Shown: piece after piece, positions 44,819 through 53,388 of the stretch | Numbering within the stretch: position 1 is the stretch's first letter | Layout of the letters: each line of letters starts with the position of its first letter | NCBI GenBank assembly: GCA_023393125.1 | Contig: JAEWMQ010000021.1 | Span: 29,706-93,705 of the forward strand | DNA: 64,000 nucleotides | Origin: Bacillota bacterium | GTDB lineage: Bacteria > Bacillota > Clostridia > Lachnospirales > Cellulosilyticaceae | Reading direction: 5' to 3' | Translations under genes and position numbers: made by a program | Notes under the pieces: generated by a model | Told to the model about the DNA's origin: nothing | The model's input: the letters and a program-made list of their open reading frames with translations, nothing else | Databases searched by the model: none

Positions 44819-44833
44819 AGTATCTCCTCCTTT

Positions 44834-44853
44834 TTTAGCCTCTCTGGACTAAA
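44834..44853 (-). promoter_or_regulatory. PyrR-binding RNA hairpin next to the uraA ribosome binding site
   Basis: The minus strand reads TTTAGTCCAGAGAGGCTAAA, which contains AGTCCAGAGAGGCT, the conserved PyrR-binding loop known from Bacillus pyr attenuators, closed by a TTTAG/CTAAA stem. GGAGGAGA follows after three bases and the ATG after twelve. No terminator stem is visible between this site and the gene, so PyrR with UMP would most simply block translation initiation rather than cause premature termination. Confidence 0.85.
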
Positions 44854-44915
44854 TTAAAACCTAATAGACTATATCATTAATATGAACAATATACAATATA
44901 TTTTTACATATTTTT

Positions 44916-45998
44916 TTATTTTTTTAAAATATGAATTGTTCCCTTATCATTTAGATTTTTTAATAGTGATAAGGTAATAGGAAGTCCAAATAAACCGATG
45001 ACTCCAAATAACTGCGCTCCTACAAACAATGACATTAAGGTTACTAGTGGATGTAGTCCCACTTGACTTCCCACAATTTTAGGCTCTAGTATATTACGAA
45101 CAACAGTAACGACAATGTATACAATAAGAAGACTTATTGCCAATGAATAATTTTTTTGGAGCATTGCTATAATAACCCATGGAATCATAACGCCGCCAGT
45201 TCCAAGGACTGGTAAAATATCGAAAATAGATATTGTAAATGCAATTAATATAGCATTTTCTATTCCGATGATGCTAAAGCCAATAGATAATTCTGCAAAG
45301 GTAATCCCCATAATTAAAGCATAAGATAGGATACATTTAAATAATGTATTAACTACATAATCTTTTATTTCAATTATCAATATTTGATGCTTATCCTTTA
45401 ATTGATGTAAAAGAAACGTTGTTATTTTCTTATAATCAATTACTAAGAAAAAGGTTGAGATAACAGTAAATAAAATTCTAATAAAAACACCGGGTAGTGA
45501 TGACGCATAATTAGAAATAGTTCCTATCATACTCATAGAGAAATTAGAAATGAGTTCACCTAGTGACTTCACTACATTACTTGAGAATTCATCCATAGCT
45601 GGCAATAAAGAAACATCCATTTTGGAAATATAACCTTCAAGAGGATCAAATAATTGCATCAAAAACGGCTGAATTTCTGTTGTATATAAATTCGGTAAGT
45701 AAGAAAAAAGTTCTTTTACAAAGACAAATAACCGAATGCCAAGAAGGACAAATAAAACGCCTATTGTACTATAAAATACCACTACTACAGCAATGGCTAC
45801 AAATACACGATTTATATGACACTTTTTAGACAAAAAAGTAATCGGCTTATTTAGCAAATAGGCAATGACAAATGCGGTAACAAATGGGGCAATAAAAGGC
45901 AGCCCATACTTTAATACGATAAAAGTCACTCCAATGATAATAAAATAGTAACCAAAATTAATGATAAAGCTTTTTCTTTTTTCTGTATCCACAAACAT
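44916..45998 (-). CDS. AI-2E family transporter
   Basis: A 360-residue membrane protein of the AI-2E family with about eight hydrophobic segments: YYFIIIGVTFIVLKYGLPFIAPFVTAF at the start, a large central soluble part, then ISIFDILPVLGTGGVMIPW and EPKIVGSQVGLHPLVTLMSLFVGAQLFGVIGLFGLPI, the family signature. Members include TqsA-like exporters and YtvI of Bacillus; substrates vary (signal molecules, ions), so only family is claimed. Single gene. Confidence 0.9.
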   Translation of the reverse strand: MFVDTEKRKSFIINFGYYFIIIGVTFIVLKYGLPFIAPFVTAFVIAYLLNKPITFLSKKCHINRVFVAIAVVVVFYSTIGVLFVLLGIRLFVFVKELFSYLPNLYTTEIQPFLMQLFDPLEGYISKMDVSLLPAMDEFSSNVVKSLGELISNFSMSMIGTISNYASSLPGVFIRILFTVISTFFLVIDYKKITTFLLHQLKDKHQILIIEIKDYVVNTLFKCILSYALIMGITFAELSIGFSIIGIENAILIAFTISIFDILPVLGTGGVMIPWVIIAMLQKNYSLAISLLIVYIVVTVVRNILEPKIVGSQVGLHPLVTLMSLFVGAQLFGVIGLFGLPITLSLLKNLNDKGTIHILKK

Positions 45999-46160
45999 TC
46001 TCCCTTATCTATGTAGTTTAAGTATTTACTTTGTTTGGATATTTTCCTGCATATCTAATCATCTTAAATCTATAAATAATTATACTATACACTTATACTT
46101 TTACAAATATTTAAATGATATTTTTTATAAATATTATTGGTTTTTTCTCTTATTTTAGAT

Positions 46161-46195
46161 AAAAAAGGACAGTAAGTATTACTACTGTCCTTTTT
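46161..46195. terminator. terminator in the gap before the secreted helical protein
   Basis: Arms AAAAAGGACAGTA / ACTGTCCTTTTT with a short loop. It lies 110 bases past the stop of the 212-residue protein gene and 160 bases upstream of the AI-2E gene start; it most likely ends the minus-strand transcript. The surrounding 46000-46304 region has no other feature. Confidence 0.75.
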
Positions 46196-46304
46196 CCTTA
46201 AATTTAGCTTCTTAAAATGCCTATATAATACTAGAACTTCTACTTATCATAGAGCCTTAGCATAATCTTTACATACTATATCTCTCATAAAATAATAGAT
46301 TTAA

Positions 46305-46943
46305 TCACTTGAACTTTTCTGGAAATTGCTTGATAATACCCTCAGTGAGCATATCAGCAAAATGCATCATATGATTTTTCCCCTCATCAAAGGCTTTAAT
46401 ATCCCCCTTCCAATCTTTGTTTAGTCTAGCTACAACTTGGTCTGTAACAAACTGTAAATGTTTATGAAGAGAATCTTTTAGCACTTGGTTAGAATAGTTA
46501 GGGTTAGCTGAACTTAAAAAGTCTGCTATTTGATCTGCATTCTTATACCAAAGATCGTTGTATTTCTTTAAATCAGCATTATTTCCACTTTTAGCTGCAT
46601 CAGTTACTTGTCCTGCAAGTGCTATATGTTCTCTTAGTAAATGAGCAAGTTTATTTCCCGCCTCTTCTCCATAATAAGGCTTTATCGCATTACCAATATC
46701 ATCTTGATTTTTTAATAGTCTTTCTGCTACAGGTCCTTTATCTTCCAGCGAAGCAAGGTCACTTACAATAAAACTTCTTGTCCATAACACATGGTCAGTC
46801 CAAAGATCTCTTTCTAGCATTCTTAACTCGCAGGCAGCTTTATTCCAAGGTAAAGCCTTCTCTGACACTTTAGCTTTAAGGGGAGTAAAAGATAAAGCTA
46901 GTATACATAACCCCACTAATAAAGTATTTAAAAATCTTTTCAT
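46305..46943 (-). CDS. secreted helical protein of unknown function
   Basis: A 212-residue protein with a clear signal peptide (MKRFLNTLLVGLCILALSF, cleavage near TPLKA). The mature part is nearly all helical and rich in charged residues: RMLERDLWTDHVLWTRSFIVSDL, LLKNQDDIGNAIKPYYGEEAGNKL, HIALAGQVTDAAK, and IIKQFPEKF at the end. I recognise it as a type of protein found in Bacillus and clostridia, sometimes mislabelled glycosyltransferase or acetylglutamate kinase, without experimental function. Regular spacing of histidines suggests metal binding. Single gene with a GGAGTT-type ribosome binding site. Confidence 0.7.
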   Translation of the reverse strand: MKRFLNTLLVGLCILALSFTPLKAKVSEKALPWNKAACELRMLERDLWTDHVLWTRSFIVSDLASLEDKGPVAERLLKNQDDIGNAIKPYYGEEAGNKLAHLLREHIALAGQVTDAAKSGNNADLKKYNDLWYKNADQIADFLSSANPNYSNQVLKDSLHKHLQFVTDQVVARLNKDWKGDIKAFDEGKNHMMHFADMLTEGIIKQFPEKFK

Positions 46944-47073
46944 GATAGTCTAACTCCTTTAAATAAAAATTTGATTTTAGTTTATTCAAAACGTGTTAGA
47001 TTTATTCAATACTTCAAAGTAGACATCCATTTAAAACTAACCACTTCATATATTCTTTATTTTCTACAAATAA

Positions 47074-47130
47074 AAGTACCCTATTAAATAAATCCATCTC
47101 CTTATGATGTCTTTACTCAATAGGGTACTT
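47074..47130 (-). terminator. terminator of the NhaC-family gene
   Basis: AAGTACCCTATT and AATAGGGTACTT arms with a 33-base loop, directly after the stop at 47134 and followed by T-rich sequence on the minus strand. Confidence 0.75.
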
Positions 47131-47133
47131 CTC

Positions 47134-48684
47134 TTATTTTATTTTTTGTTTTTTATTTTTCCTACTTAATATAGCAAGCATAATACCTAATAATACAATA
47201 GAACTTCCAAGTGTTAACCATACATTTGCTGTAAATCCTGCTATTAAATAGCCAACAAAACAACATACTGCTACTACTAAAGTGTATGGGATTTGTGATG
47301 AAACGTGATCAATGTGCTTACAACCAGCTCCAGTTGAAGAAAGAATCGTTGTATCTGAAATAGGCGAACAATGATCTCCAAATACAGCTCCAGCAAGTGT
47401 AGCTGCAAGCGCTGCTGTTACAAGCTCTGGTGCTACGGAACTGCAAATCATGGTTACAATAGGAATCAGAATGCCGAAAGTTCCCCATGAAGTTCCCATA
47501 GCAAAAGATAAAGCACCTGCCACTAGGAAAACAATAGCAGGAATAAGGGCAGCTGGCATATGAGATTGTCTTACTAATTCACCTACAAACTCACCTGTGC
47601 CTAATAAGTCACTACATACGCCACTAATGGTCCACGCCAGTATTAAAATAACAAAAGCACCTACCATGGATTTAACACCTATTGTAATACCTTCCATAAA
47701 CTCCTTGAAGCCTAAAACTTTACGTGGTACAAAAAGAACAAAAGCAACGACTAATGCTCCAAAGCCAGCAATGGCAAGTGCAATACCTGCATCTGTATTC
47801 CCAAAGCCTTCTGCAAGTGTCATCCCACCTTCAAAGTAACCACCAATATAAAGCATTGATAAAATAGCAAATATAATAAGGGCTGCAATAGGGATAATTA
47901 GGTCGAACACTCTCCCCTTTGAAGAGATTTTCATATGAGCAAACTCATCTCCACCTTCTTGATCCATTCCCACGCTTAAGTTACCTTTATTATTTCTAGC
48001 TTCTTCTTCAAACTTTGCCATAGGGCCAAATTCAATATTAGTAACACAAAGTACGACTACCATTATTAAAGTTAAAATTGCATAAAGGTTATAAGGAATA
48101 GTAGCCATAAAAGTTTCCATCCCATTAAGCGCTTGTCCATTTACCTCTAAGCCATTCATCTGAGAAATAACAGAAGCTGCCCAAGAAGAAATAGGTGCTA
48201 TAATACAAACTGGCGCTGCTGTTGCATCAATAATGTAGGCTAGCTTTGCTCTAGAAATACGTTGTTTATCTATTACTGGTCTCATAACTGTACCAATTGT
48301 TAAACAATTAAAATAATCATCAATAAAAATTAATGCGCCTAAAAGAGAAGTCCCAAGCTGTGCCCCTTTTTTAGTTTTGATTTTATTTCCTGCCCATTCT
48401 CCATAAGCTCTGGAACCACCTGCCATCGTAATAACAGCTACTACGGCGCCTAAAAATCCCAAGAACAAAATAATGGATGCATTATCTCCTAATTTTTCTC
48501 CCATAAGGGTAAGGGTTACATCTGTTGCTTTAACAATACCACCACCTGTAGTAAAGGCATAAATAAGTGTTCCAGAAAAAATCCCTACGATTAATGAGGA
48601 AATAACCTCCTTTGTTATTAACGCTAATACAATTGCAATAACAGGTGGTAAAATTGATAACCAACCTACATCAATTACGTCCAT
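47134..48684 (-). CDS. NhaC-family transporter, probable lysine carrier
   Basis: A 516-residue carrier with about 11 membrane segments, of the NhaC family: IDDYFNCLTIGTVMRPV, IIAPISSWAA, AMGTSWGTFGILIPI and VFGDHCSPISDTTILSSTGAG are family signatures, the last two lining the substrate path. It would normally be annotated as a Na+/H+ antiporter. However, its leader contains a complete lysine riboswitch (48803-48966) with terminator (48718-48752), and NhaC-family genes under lysine riboswitches form a known group of lysine transporters (LysW type). Import of lysine is therefore the better prediction. Confidence 0.85.
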   Translation of the reverse strand: MDVIDVGWLSILPPVIAIVLALITKEVISSLIVGIFSGTLIYAFTTGGGIVKATDVTLTLMGEKLGDNASIILFLGFLGAVVAVITMAGGSRAYGEWAGNKIKTKKGAQLGTSLLGALIFIDDYFNCLTIGTVMRPVIDKQRISRAKLAYIIDATAAPVCIIAPISSWAASVISQMNGLEVNGQALNGMETFMATIPYNLYAILTLIMVVVLCVTNIEFGPMAKFEEEARNNKGNLSVGMDQEGGDEFAHMKISSKGRVFDLIIPIAALIIFAILSMLYIGGYFEGGMTLAEGFGNTDAGIALAIAGFGALVVAFVLFVPRKVLGFKEFMEGITIGVKSMVGAFVILILAWTISGVCSDLLGTGEFVGELVRQSHMPAALIPAIVFLVAGALSFAMGTSWGTFGILIPIVTMICSSVAPELVTAALAATLAGAVFGDHCSPISDTTILSSTGAGCKHIDHVSSQIPYTLVVAVCCFVGYLIAGFTANVWLTLGSSIVLLGIMLAILSRKNKKQKIK

Positions 48685-48717
48685 GTGTGAGTCTCCATTC
48701 TGTCTTTATAGTCTAAT

Positions 48718-48752
48718 AAAAAAAGTCTTGAGCATATCACTCAAGACTTTTG
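48718..48752 (-). terminator. expression-platform terminator of the lysine riboswitch
   Basis: On the minus strand AAAAGTCTTGAG pairs with CTCAAGACTTTT over a 7-base loop and runs into seven T, 34 bases before the start codon. Confidence 0.9.
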
Positions 48753-48802
48753 TCATCTTTCATTTAGAATAAAACTATTATCCTATATTAACCGTCCGTC
48801 AT

Positions 48803-48966
48803 GATAGCTCCCCACGAATAATTTCGTGACAGTGTTATGCATGTTCTACATAACCCCAACAAGATAGTCTTAAAGCATCAACTACTCATTTCGGCGGTTT
48901 CTCCTTTTAATATGCTTCATCGTGCTTAGCTCAGCAAATCTACTCTTAAAAACCGCAACCTCTATC
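48803..48966 (-). ncRNA. lysine riboswitch (L box)
   Basis: The minus strand from 48966 reads GATAGAGGTTGCGG, then AAGAGTAGAT, GGAGAAACCGCCGAAATGAG, GTTGGGGTTATG ... CATAAC, CACTGTCACGAAA, and ends GGGGAGCTATC at 48803. GATAG and CTATC close helix P1. These are the conserved blocks of the lysine riboswitch in correct order. Lysine binding should stabilise the aptamer and allow the downstream terminator, lowering expression of the carrier. Confidence 0.95.
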
Positions 48967-49089
48967 TACTCTTTATTTAATTATTAGCTTAAACAAATAT
49001 AAACGATAGCTGAAATAAAGTAAAGCTTAATATAATAAGTTTATATTTTAAAAATATATTAATAAATTTATTTTTTATTTAGGGATTAT

Positions 49090-49498
49090 CTTTTCTCGCG
49101 ACATATATAGTAATGAAGTAACAAGCAAACATATGAAAGTTGCTCGTTATGGCTATACCATCCCAAGCGATACCTATCAGCTACTTCGGTAGTCAGCTCT
49201 TCCCCTTGCGATTGATGCCATCACCTGCCCCTTTTCCCCATGCTTGTATAAACTTCACCAAAATTTTTTACCATTTTCCCAGCATAAGCTTGGCAGGATC
49301 CATCTCATATGAGCCAGCTTATGAGTCCCTCATTGGTAAGTGGTCATTTTATCTATCTCTTTGCCTAAAAGTGTGCCCCTTTGAAGTTCGAGGGACTCTT
49401 CTAAGGATGCTATTTCTAGATAAGGTGATAGCTGATGACCATTATCCAATAGGGACTAAACCAAAAACTAGGCTTATTTATAAATAAGCCTAGTTTTT
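49090..49498. ncRNA. unassigned, highly structured RNA candidate
   Basis: This 400-base segment is richer in G+C than its flanks and has many complementary segments: a perfect 9-bp stem GAGTCCCTC (49323-49331) with GAGGGACTC (49390-49398); adjacent CATAAGCTTGGC (49283-49294) with GCCAGCTTATG (49313-49323); CTCATATGAG (49304-49313); CTAC-TTCG-GTAG (49181-49192), a UUCG tetraloop on the plus strand; and TGGTCAT (49341-49347) with ATGACCA (49435-49441), which would cross the 9-bp stem as a pseudoknot. AGTCCCT also has an alternative partner AGGGACT at 49451-49457. It ends in a perfect terminator. The plus strand is favoured, but both strands are possible. The frame from 49140 to 49487 does not look like a protein. 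Confidence 0.5.
49463..49498. terminator. perfect 18-bp palindromic terminator
   Basis: AAAAACTAGGCTTATTTA at 49463-49480 is perfectly complementary to TAAATAAGCCTAGTTTTT at 49481-49498. It ends the structured RNA candidate on the plus strand and/or the convergent gene at 49530-50021. Confidence 0.9.
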
Positions 49499-49529
49499 AG
49501 TGCATTTTTTTAGTTAGTATGATTCTTAC

Positions 49530-50021
49530 TTACTCTCCTATTGTTCCACCCTTAGTAGAACGTTTGCCCGTAAATTCTTCTACTACTAATTTTAATCCTA
49601 GAATAATTCTGGCATGTTTTGTTTCAAAATCGAAAACTTTATCAGGAGCATATTTTTTCATAACATGTTGAAGTGCTTCTATCTTCTCTTGCTCTTCTGT
49701 TAAAATATAAATTTTACCTTGACCTATAATACTTTCAAATTTCATAGTATATCTGCAAGGAATATCATTATGAACCAATTCGCAAGAACAGTCCATTTGA
49801 AAACAAACATTATTATTTAACTTAATCATTTCTAACTTTTTACCACTTAACCCACTATGAAAATAGAGTGTAAGTTTATCATTTTCATATGTATAACCAT
49901 AATTCATAGGCACAATATACGGCATATCATTGTAGCAGAAACCAACCCTACAATAATCGCACTTCTCTATGATGCCTAAAAGCTCTTCTTTATTTGTAAT
50001 CTCCCTATCTTTCTTTCTCAT
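49530..50021 (-). CDS. pyridoxamine 5'-phosphate oxidase-like (NimA-type) flavoprotein
   Basis: A 163-residue protein with the split-barrel flavin-binding fold of the nitroimidazole-reductase group: EKCDYCRVGFCYNDMPYIVPMNYGYTYE at residues 18-45, LYFHSGLSGKKLEMIK, VCFQMDC and SIIGQGKIY. Relatives called NimA can reduce nitroimidazoles; the physiological substrate is unknown and drug resistance cannot be inferred safely. It lies 30 bases downstream of the DUF4491 gene on the same strand, so cotranscription is likely. Confidence 0.88.
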   Translation of the reverse strand: MRKKDREITNKEELLGIIEKCDYCRVGFCYNDMPYIVPMNYGYTYENDKLTLYFHSGLSGKKLEMIKLNNNVCFQMDCSCELVHNDIPCRYTMKFESIIGQGKIYILTEEQEKIEALQHVMKKYAPDKVFDFETKHARIILGLKLVVEEFTGKRSTKGGTIGE

Positions 50022-50051
50022 TTCAACCTCCCCCTATTCATTTAATCAATT

Positions 50052-50354
50052 TTACTTTACTCTCATATGCTTCATTTTGTTTGGATTATTAGGAAACCAT
50101 CCTTTTTTAACCCGTTCTTCTTGCTCAATAATTTCATGTATACTCCATAGTGAAGAAAAGCCTATGACACCTACTATTGCTCCTATTGTATTATTACTAA
50201 TAAACAAGGAAACCCCAATACATAATATCCCAAAAATCAAAAATAGTGGCCATATCTTTTTCCCAATGTAATATTCTGCTGCTATCACTATCGGATGAAA
50301 AACACCAATAATCAAAAAAGCCATTACGCCTATCACTATCCCTTGAAAATTCAT
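50052..50354 (-). CDS. DUF4491 membrane protein
   Basis: A 100-residue protein with three hydrophobic segments (GIVIGVMAFLIIGVFHPIVIAAEYY; IWPLFLIFGILCIGVSLFI; IGAIVGVIGFSSLWSI) and a basic tail with EQEERVKKGWFPNNP, matching the DUF4491 family. Function is unknown. First gene of a probable two-gene transcript with the NimA-type protein. Confidence 0.8.
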   Translation of the reverse strand: MNFQGIVIGVMAFLIIGVFHPIVIAAEYYIGKKIWPLFLIFGILCIGVSLFISNNTIGAIVGVIGFSSLWSIHEIIEQEERVKKGWFPNNPNKMKHMRVK

Positions 50355-50415
50355 TTAAATCCTCCTTTATTATAATGATTACCGATTATTTATATGTGTA
50401 AGCTTTTATCCTTAT

Positions 50416-50457
50416 AAAAATGACCTAGAAGCAATTCATTCTGTTCTAGGCCTATTT
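50416..50457 (-). terminator. terminator of the TetM-type GTPase gene
   Basis: Imperfect stem around GCCTAGAACAG and TTGCTTCTAGGTC on the minus strand, ending in a T-run, about 105 bases after the stop. Confidence 0.65.
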
Positions 50458-50561
50458 CTTTTATTTATTCAATTCATTATACCATATATTTAATCAATTT
50501 TTTATTAAATTTATAATATTTCTGTGTATACGGTTAATTTTTCATTAGTCTCTTTTCTTCT

Positions 50562-53201
50562 TTAGGGACGACTCTCCATCTGCTTCTTTATTTCAGGAGG
50601 TAATGCATCCATTAAATAATTACGCTCTACTACTTGTTTTTCTTGATACGCCTGCATCATTTTTTCATTAGCTCTTTCGATCTCTTCCTTTAGTTCTCTA
50701 GCAGATAATAAATCACAACCTTGCCCTCTAATGATAATCTGTTCTAATCCATCTGATGTTGCCACTGTTACATGATACTTTGCCTTGTGATCATGTACAA
50801 ACTTTTCAATATAATGATCTGCTGTTTGAGCCTCCTTAGTATACACCATATGGATATTATGATAATCAAGCATTTCCACACGATGTCCTTGAACACGATA
50901 GGCATCAAATACAACGATAATCTGACATTTTCGAATCCCTTGATAGTTACATAAACAGTCAAGTAATTTTATTCTGGCCCCATCCATATTATCATTAGCA
51001 AGTTCCTTTAGCTCAGGCCATGAAAAGATAATATTATAGCCATCCACAAGAAGATATTCTTCTTTTTTATCTTGGTTTTGTCTCATTGTATAGCTACTAG
51101 GCTCATAATAGCTTTCACGAGCTGTTTTACGCTTTTTCCAAGCAGATTTTTCGCCTTGATTTGCATAAAAAGTTCTATTTATAATTTGATCAATTTCTTC
51201 TAAACCAATCCACTTCTCTTCTATAGCTAAGTCCTGATTCGTCACTACTTCTTCTGATAATGTATCTTTTTTCTGCTTCAAGTAACTTTCAATATGCATA
51301 TAGTCCTTTACTTCATCCCAAGCCACTGAAAATCCACTACCATGTGCACAAAATACAGAGCCTGTCGGATTCTCTATATCTCTTTCAGAATCATAGCCTA
51401 TACTTTCTACAACCTCTTCTACATTATGACATGGCTCATATCCTTTTAATGTACAAAACAATCTACCATGACCTTTAGTGTAAGCAACTACCTCTTTCTG
51501 ATAGTTTCTCATAGTAATAACAGGTGCACTTCCCACCAGAGTAGTTAGCTCCCCATCTGTTTGTAAAATTTCACATGTGCCATTCATTTTCTCAATATCA
51601 GTCATAGCACGTCCTACCATTTTCTCCGGCACCTCTAATTGAAAAGCATAATAAGGCTCTAATAAAATAGATTCTGCTTGTTTTAAGCCTTGACGCACTG
51701 CACGATAGGTAGCTTCTCTAAAGTCACCACCTTCTGTATGCTTTTTATGAGCTCGTCCTGAGACTAAAGTAATTTTCATATCTGTAATAGCTGAACCGGT
51801 AAGTACGCCTTTATGAACCTTTTCCTCTAAATGAGATAAGATAAGTCTCTGCCAGTTTTTTTCTAGCACATCTTCACTACATCCTAAAGCAAACCGAAGG
51901 CCACTTCCTGGCTTACCAGGCTCCAATAATAAGTGAACTTCTGCATAATGTCTTAATGGTTCAAAGTGTCCTACACCTTCTACTGTATTTGCAATAGTTT
52001 CTTTATAGACAATTCGTCCTGAATCAAATGCAACACTAACACCAAATCGGCTTTCTATAAGAGTTTGCAAAATTTCGATCTGTACTTCTCCCATAATTTG
52101 TGCTTGAATTTCCTGTAACTGTTCATCCCAGACAATATGCAGCTCAGGCTCTTCTTCCTCAATCTGACGTAGTTTAGGGAGCATTAGTCTTGGATCACAG
52201 CCCTCTGGAAGTAAAATCTGATAAGATAATACGGGTTCTAATATAGGTGCAGAAGAGGCATTCTCTATGCCTAAGCCTTCTCCTGGTCTGGTTTGGCTAA
52301 GCCCTGTTACTGCACATATAGCTCCTGCCTCTACCTCATTTACTGCTTCAAATTTCTGTCCTGAATATAAACGAATCTGATTTACCTTCTCTTCCCAAGT
52401 ATGATTCGTCAAGGTATCTCTTACCCTCAGACTGCCCCCTGTAAGCTTCATATAGGTAAGGCGATTTCCTTGTTCATCTCTAGCTATTTTAAATATTTTG
52501 GCCCCAAAGTCCTCTGGATAAGACGGTATATCAGCATACTTAACAATACCTTGCATAAACGCTTCAACACCTTCTAATTTTAAAGCTGAACCAAAAAAGC
52601 ATGGAAATACCTTGCGTTCTTTAATACCTTTTATAATTTGTGAAGTGTCAATATGCTCTGTTTCCAAGTACGTTTCCATAAGTGTTTCATCACACATGGC
52701 CAACTGGTCGTAAAAATTCTCTATATGCGCTTGTCCAAATTCAATACATCCATCATCTAGACATTTTTTTAATTCTCCTATTAATTTTTCCTTATCTGTT
52801 CCCTGTTGATCCATCTTATTAACAAATAGGAATGTTGGTATTTGATAAATAGCAAGAAGTCGCCATAACGTCTTGGTATGCCCTTGTACGCCATCTGCAC
52901 CATTAATAACTAAAATGGCATAATCTAATACCTGAAGTGTTCTCTCCATTTCAGCTGAAAAATCTATGTGTCCTGGTGTATCTAATAAAGTAATTTGTGT
53001 TTCATCTATCTCAAATATTGCCTGTTTTGAAAAAATGGTAATTCCTCTTGCCCGCTCTAAATCATAAGTATCTAAATAGGCATCTTTATTATCCACTCTT
53101 CCAAGCTTACGAATTTTACCGCTTAGGTAAAGCATACTTTCTGATAAAGTTGTCTTACCGGCATCTACATGTGCTAATATTCCAATGACTAATTTTTTCA
53201 T
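50562..53201 (-). CDS. TetM-type ribosomal protection GTPase fused to YacP/Rae1-like NYN ribonuclease
   Basis: An 879-residue protein. Residues 1-640 are a tetracycline ribosomal-protection GTPase, closest to EF-G: G1 GILAHVDAGKTT, switch ERARGITIF, G3 DTPGHIDF, G4 NKMD, G5 GSALK, then the EF-G-like domains. Residues about 713-860 form a YacP-type NYN domain (LLVDGYNIIFSW, IVVFDAYRVQG, TADHYIEKFVHD, VTVATSDGLEQIIIRG), the fold of Rae1, a Bacillus endoribonuclease that cleaves mRNA in the ribosomal A site. The start at 53201 has a GAAGGA site; an upstream ATG at 53222 does not. The fusion joins a ribosome-binding GTPase to a ribosome-associated nuclease; drug resistance cannot be assumed. Monocistronic. 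Confidence 0.88.
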   Translation of the reverse strand: MKKLVIGILAHVDAGKTTLSESMLYLSGKIRKLGRVDNKDAYLDTYDLERARGITIFSKQAIFEIDETQITLLDTPGHIDFSAEMERTLQVLDYAILVINGADGVQGHTKTLWRLLAIYQIPTFLFVNKMDQQGTDKEKLIGELKKCLDDGCIEFGQAHIENFYDQLAMCDETLMETYLETEHIDTSQIIKGIKERKVFPCFFGSALKLEGVEAFMQGIVKYADIPSYPEDFGAKIFKIARDEQGNRLTYMKLTGGSLRVRDTLTNHTWEEKVNQIRLYSGQKFEAVNEVEAGAICAVTGLSQTRPGEGLGIENASSAPILEPVLSYQILLPEGCDPRLMLPKLRQIEEEEPELHIVWDEQLQEIQAQIMGEVQIEILQTLIESRFGVSVAFDSGRIVYKETIANTVEGVGHFEPLRHYAEVHLLLEPGKPGSGLRFALGCSEDVLEKNWQRLILSHLEEKVHKGVLTGSAITDMKITLVSGRAHKKHTEGGDFREATYRAVRQGLKQAESILLEPYYAFQLEVPEKMVGRAMTDIEKMNGTCEILQTDGELTTLVGSAPVITMRNYQKEVVAYTKGHGRLFCTLKGYEPCHNVEEVVESIGYDSERDIENPTGSVFCAHGSGFSVAWDEVKDYMHIESYLKQKKDTLSEEVVTNQDLAIEEKWIGLEEIDQIINRTFYANQGEKSAWKKRKTARESYYEPSSYTMRQNQDKKEEYLLVDGYNIIFSWPELKELANDNMDGARIKLLDCLCNYQGIRKCQIIVVFDAYRVQGHRVEMLDYHNIHMVYTKEAQTADHYIEKFVHDHKAKYHVTVATSDGLEQIIIRGQGCDLLSARELKEEIERANEKMMQAYQEKQVVERNYLMDALPPEIKKQMESRP

Positions 53202-53388
53202 ACGTTCCTTCAAATCCTTCATTTATGTTATCTATTTCTAATCATTATAGTAACCTTGATTACTATCGTTTTTCCCTTATTACTATCATACCAGTAAGTT
53301 GCTTATCTGACAAAATAAAAATACCCTCTGGCGCAAATTAAATGGCAATCCTTCATTTTAATGAGTAGTAGCTCTATTTAGTAAACAT

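Noticed and set aside
47134..48684. Simple annotation as a Na+/H+ antiporter
   Set aside because: The protein family allows it, but the lysine riboswitch points to lysine transport.
49140..49487. A 115-codon plus-strand frame starting near the structured element
   Set aside because: It has no ribosome binding site, begins inside the structured segment, and its composition (many Pro, Ser, Phe, His in irregular order) is not protein-like. Base-paired structure explains the region better.
48803..49498. Treating the structured element at 49090-49498 as part of the lysine riboswitch
   Set aside because: The lysine aptamer is complete and closed by its own P1 at 48803-48966, and the additional region has its own terminator.
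50562..53201. Calling the GTPase a tetracycline resistance determinant
   Set aside because: The protein is fused to a ribonuclease domain and lies in a chromosomal context without mobile elements; resistance cannot be inferred from family similarity alone.
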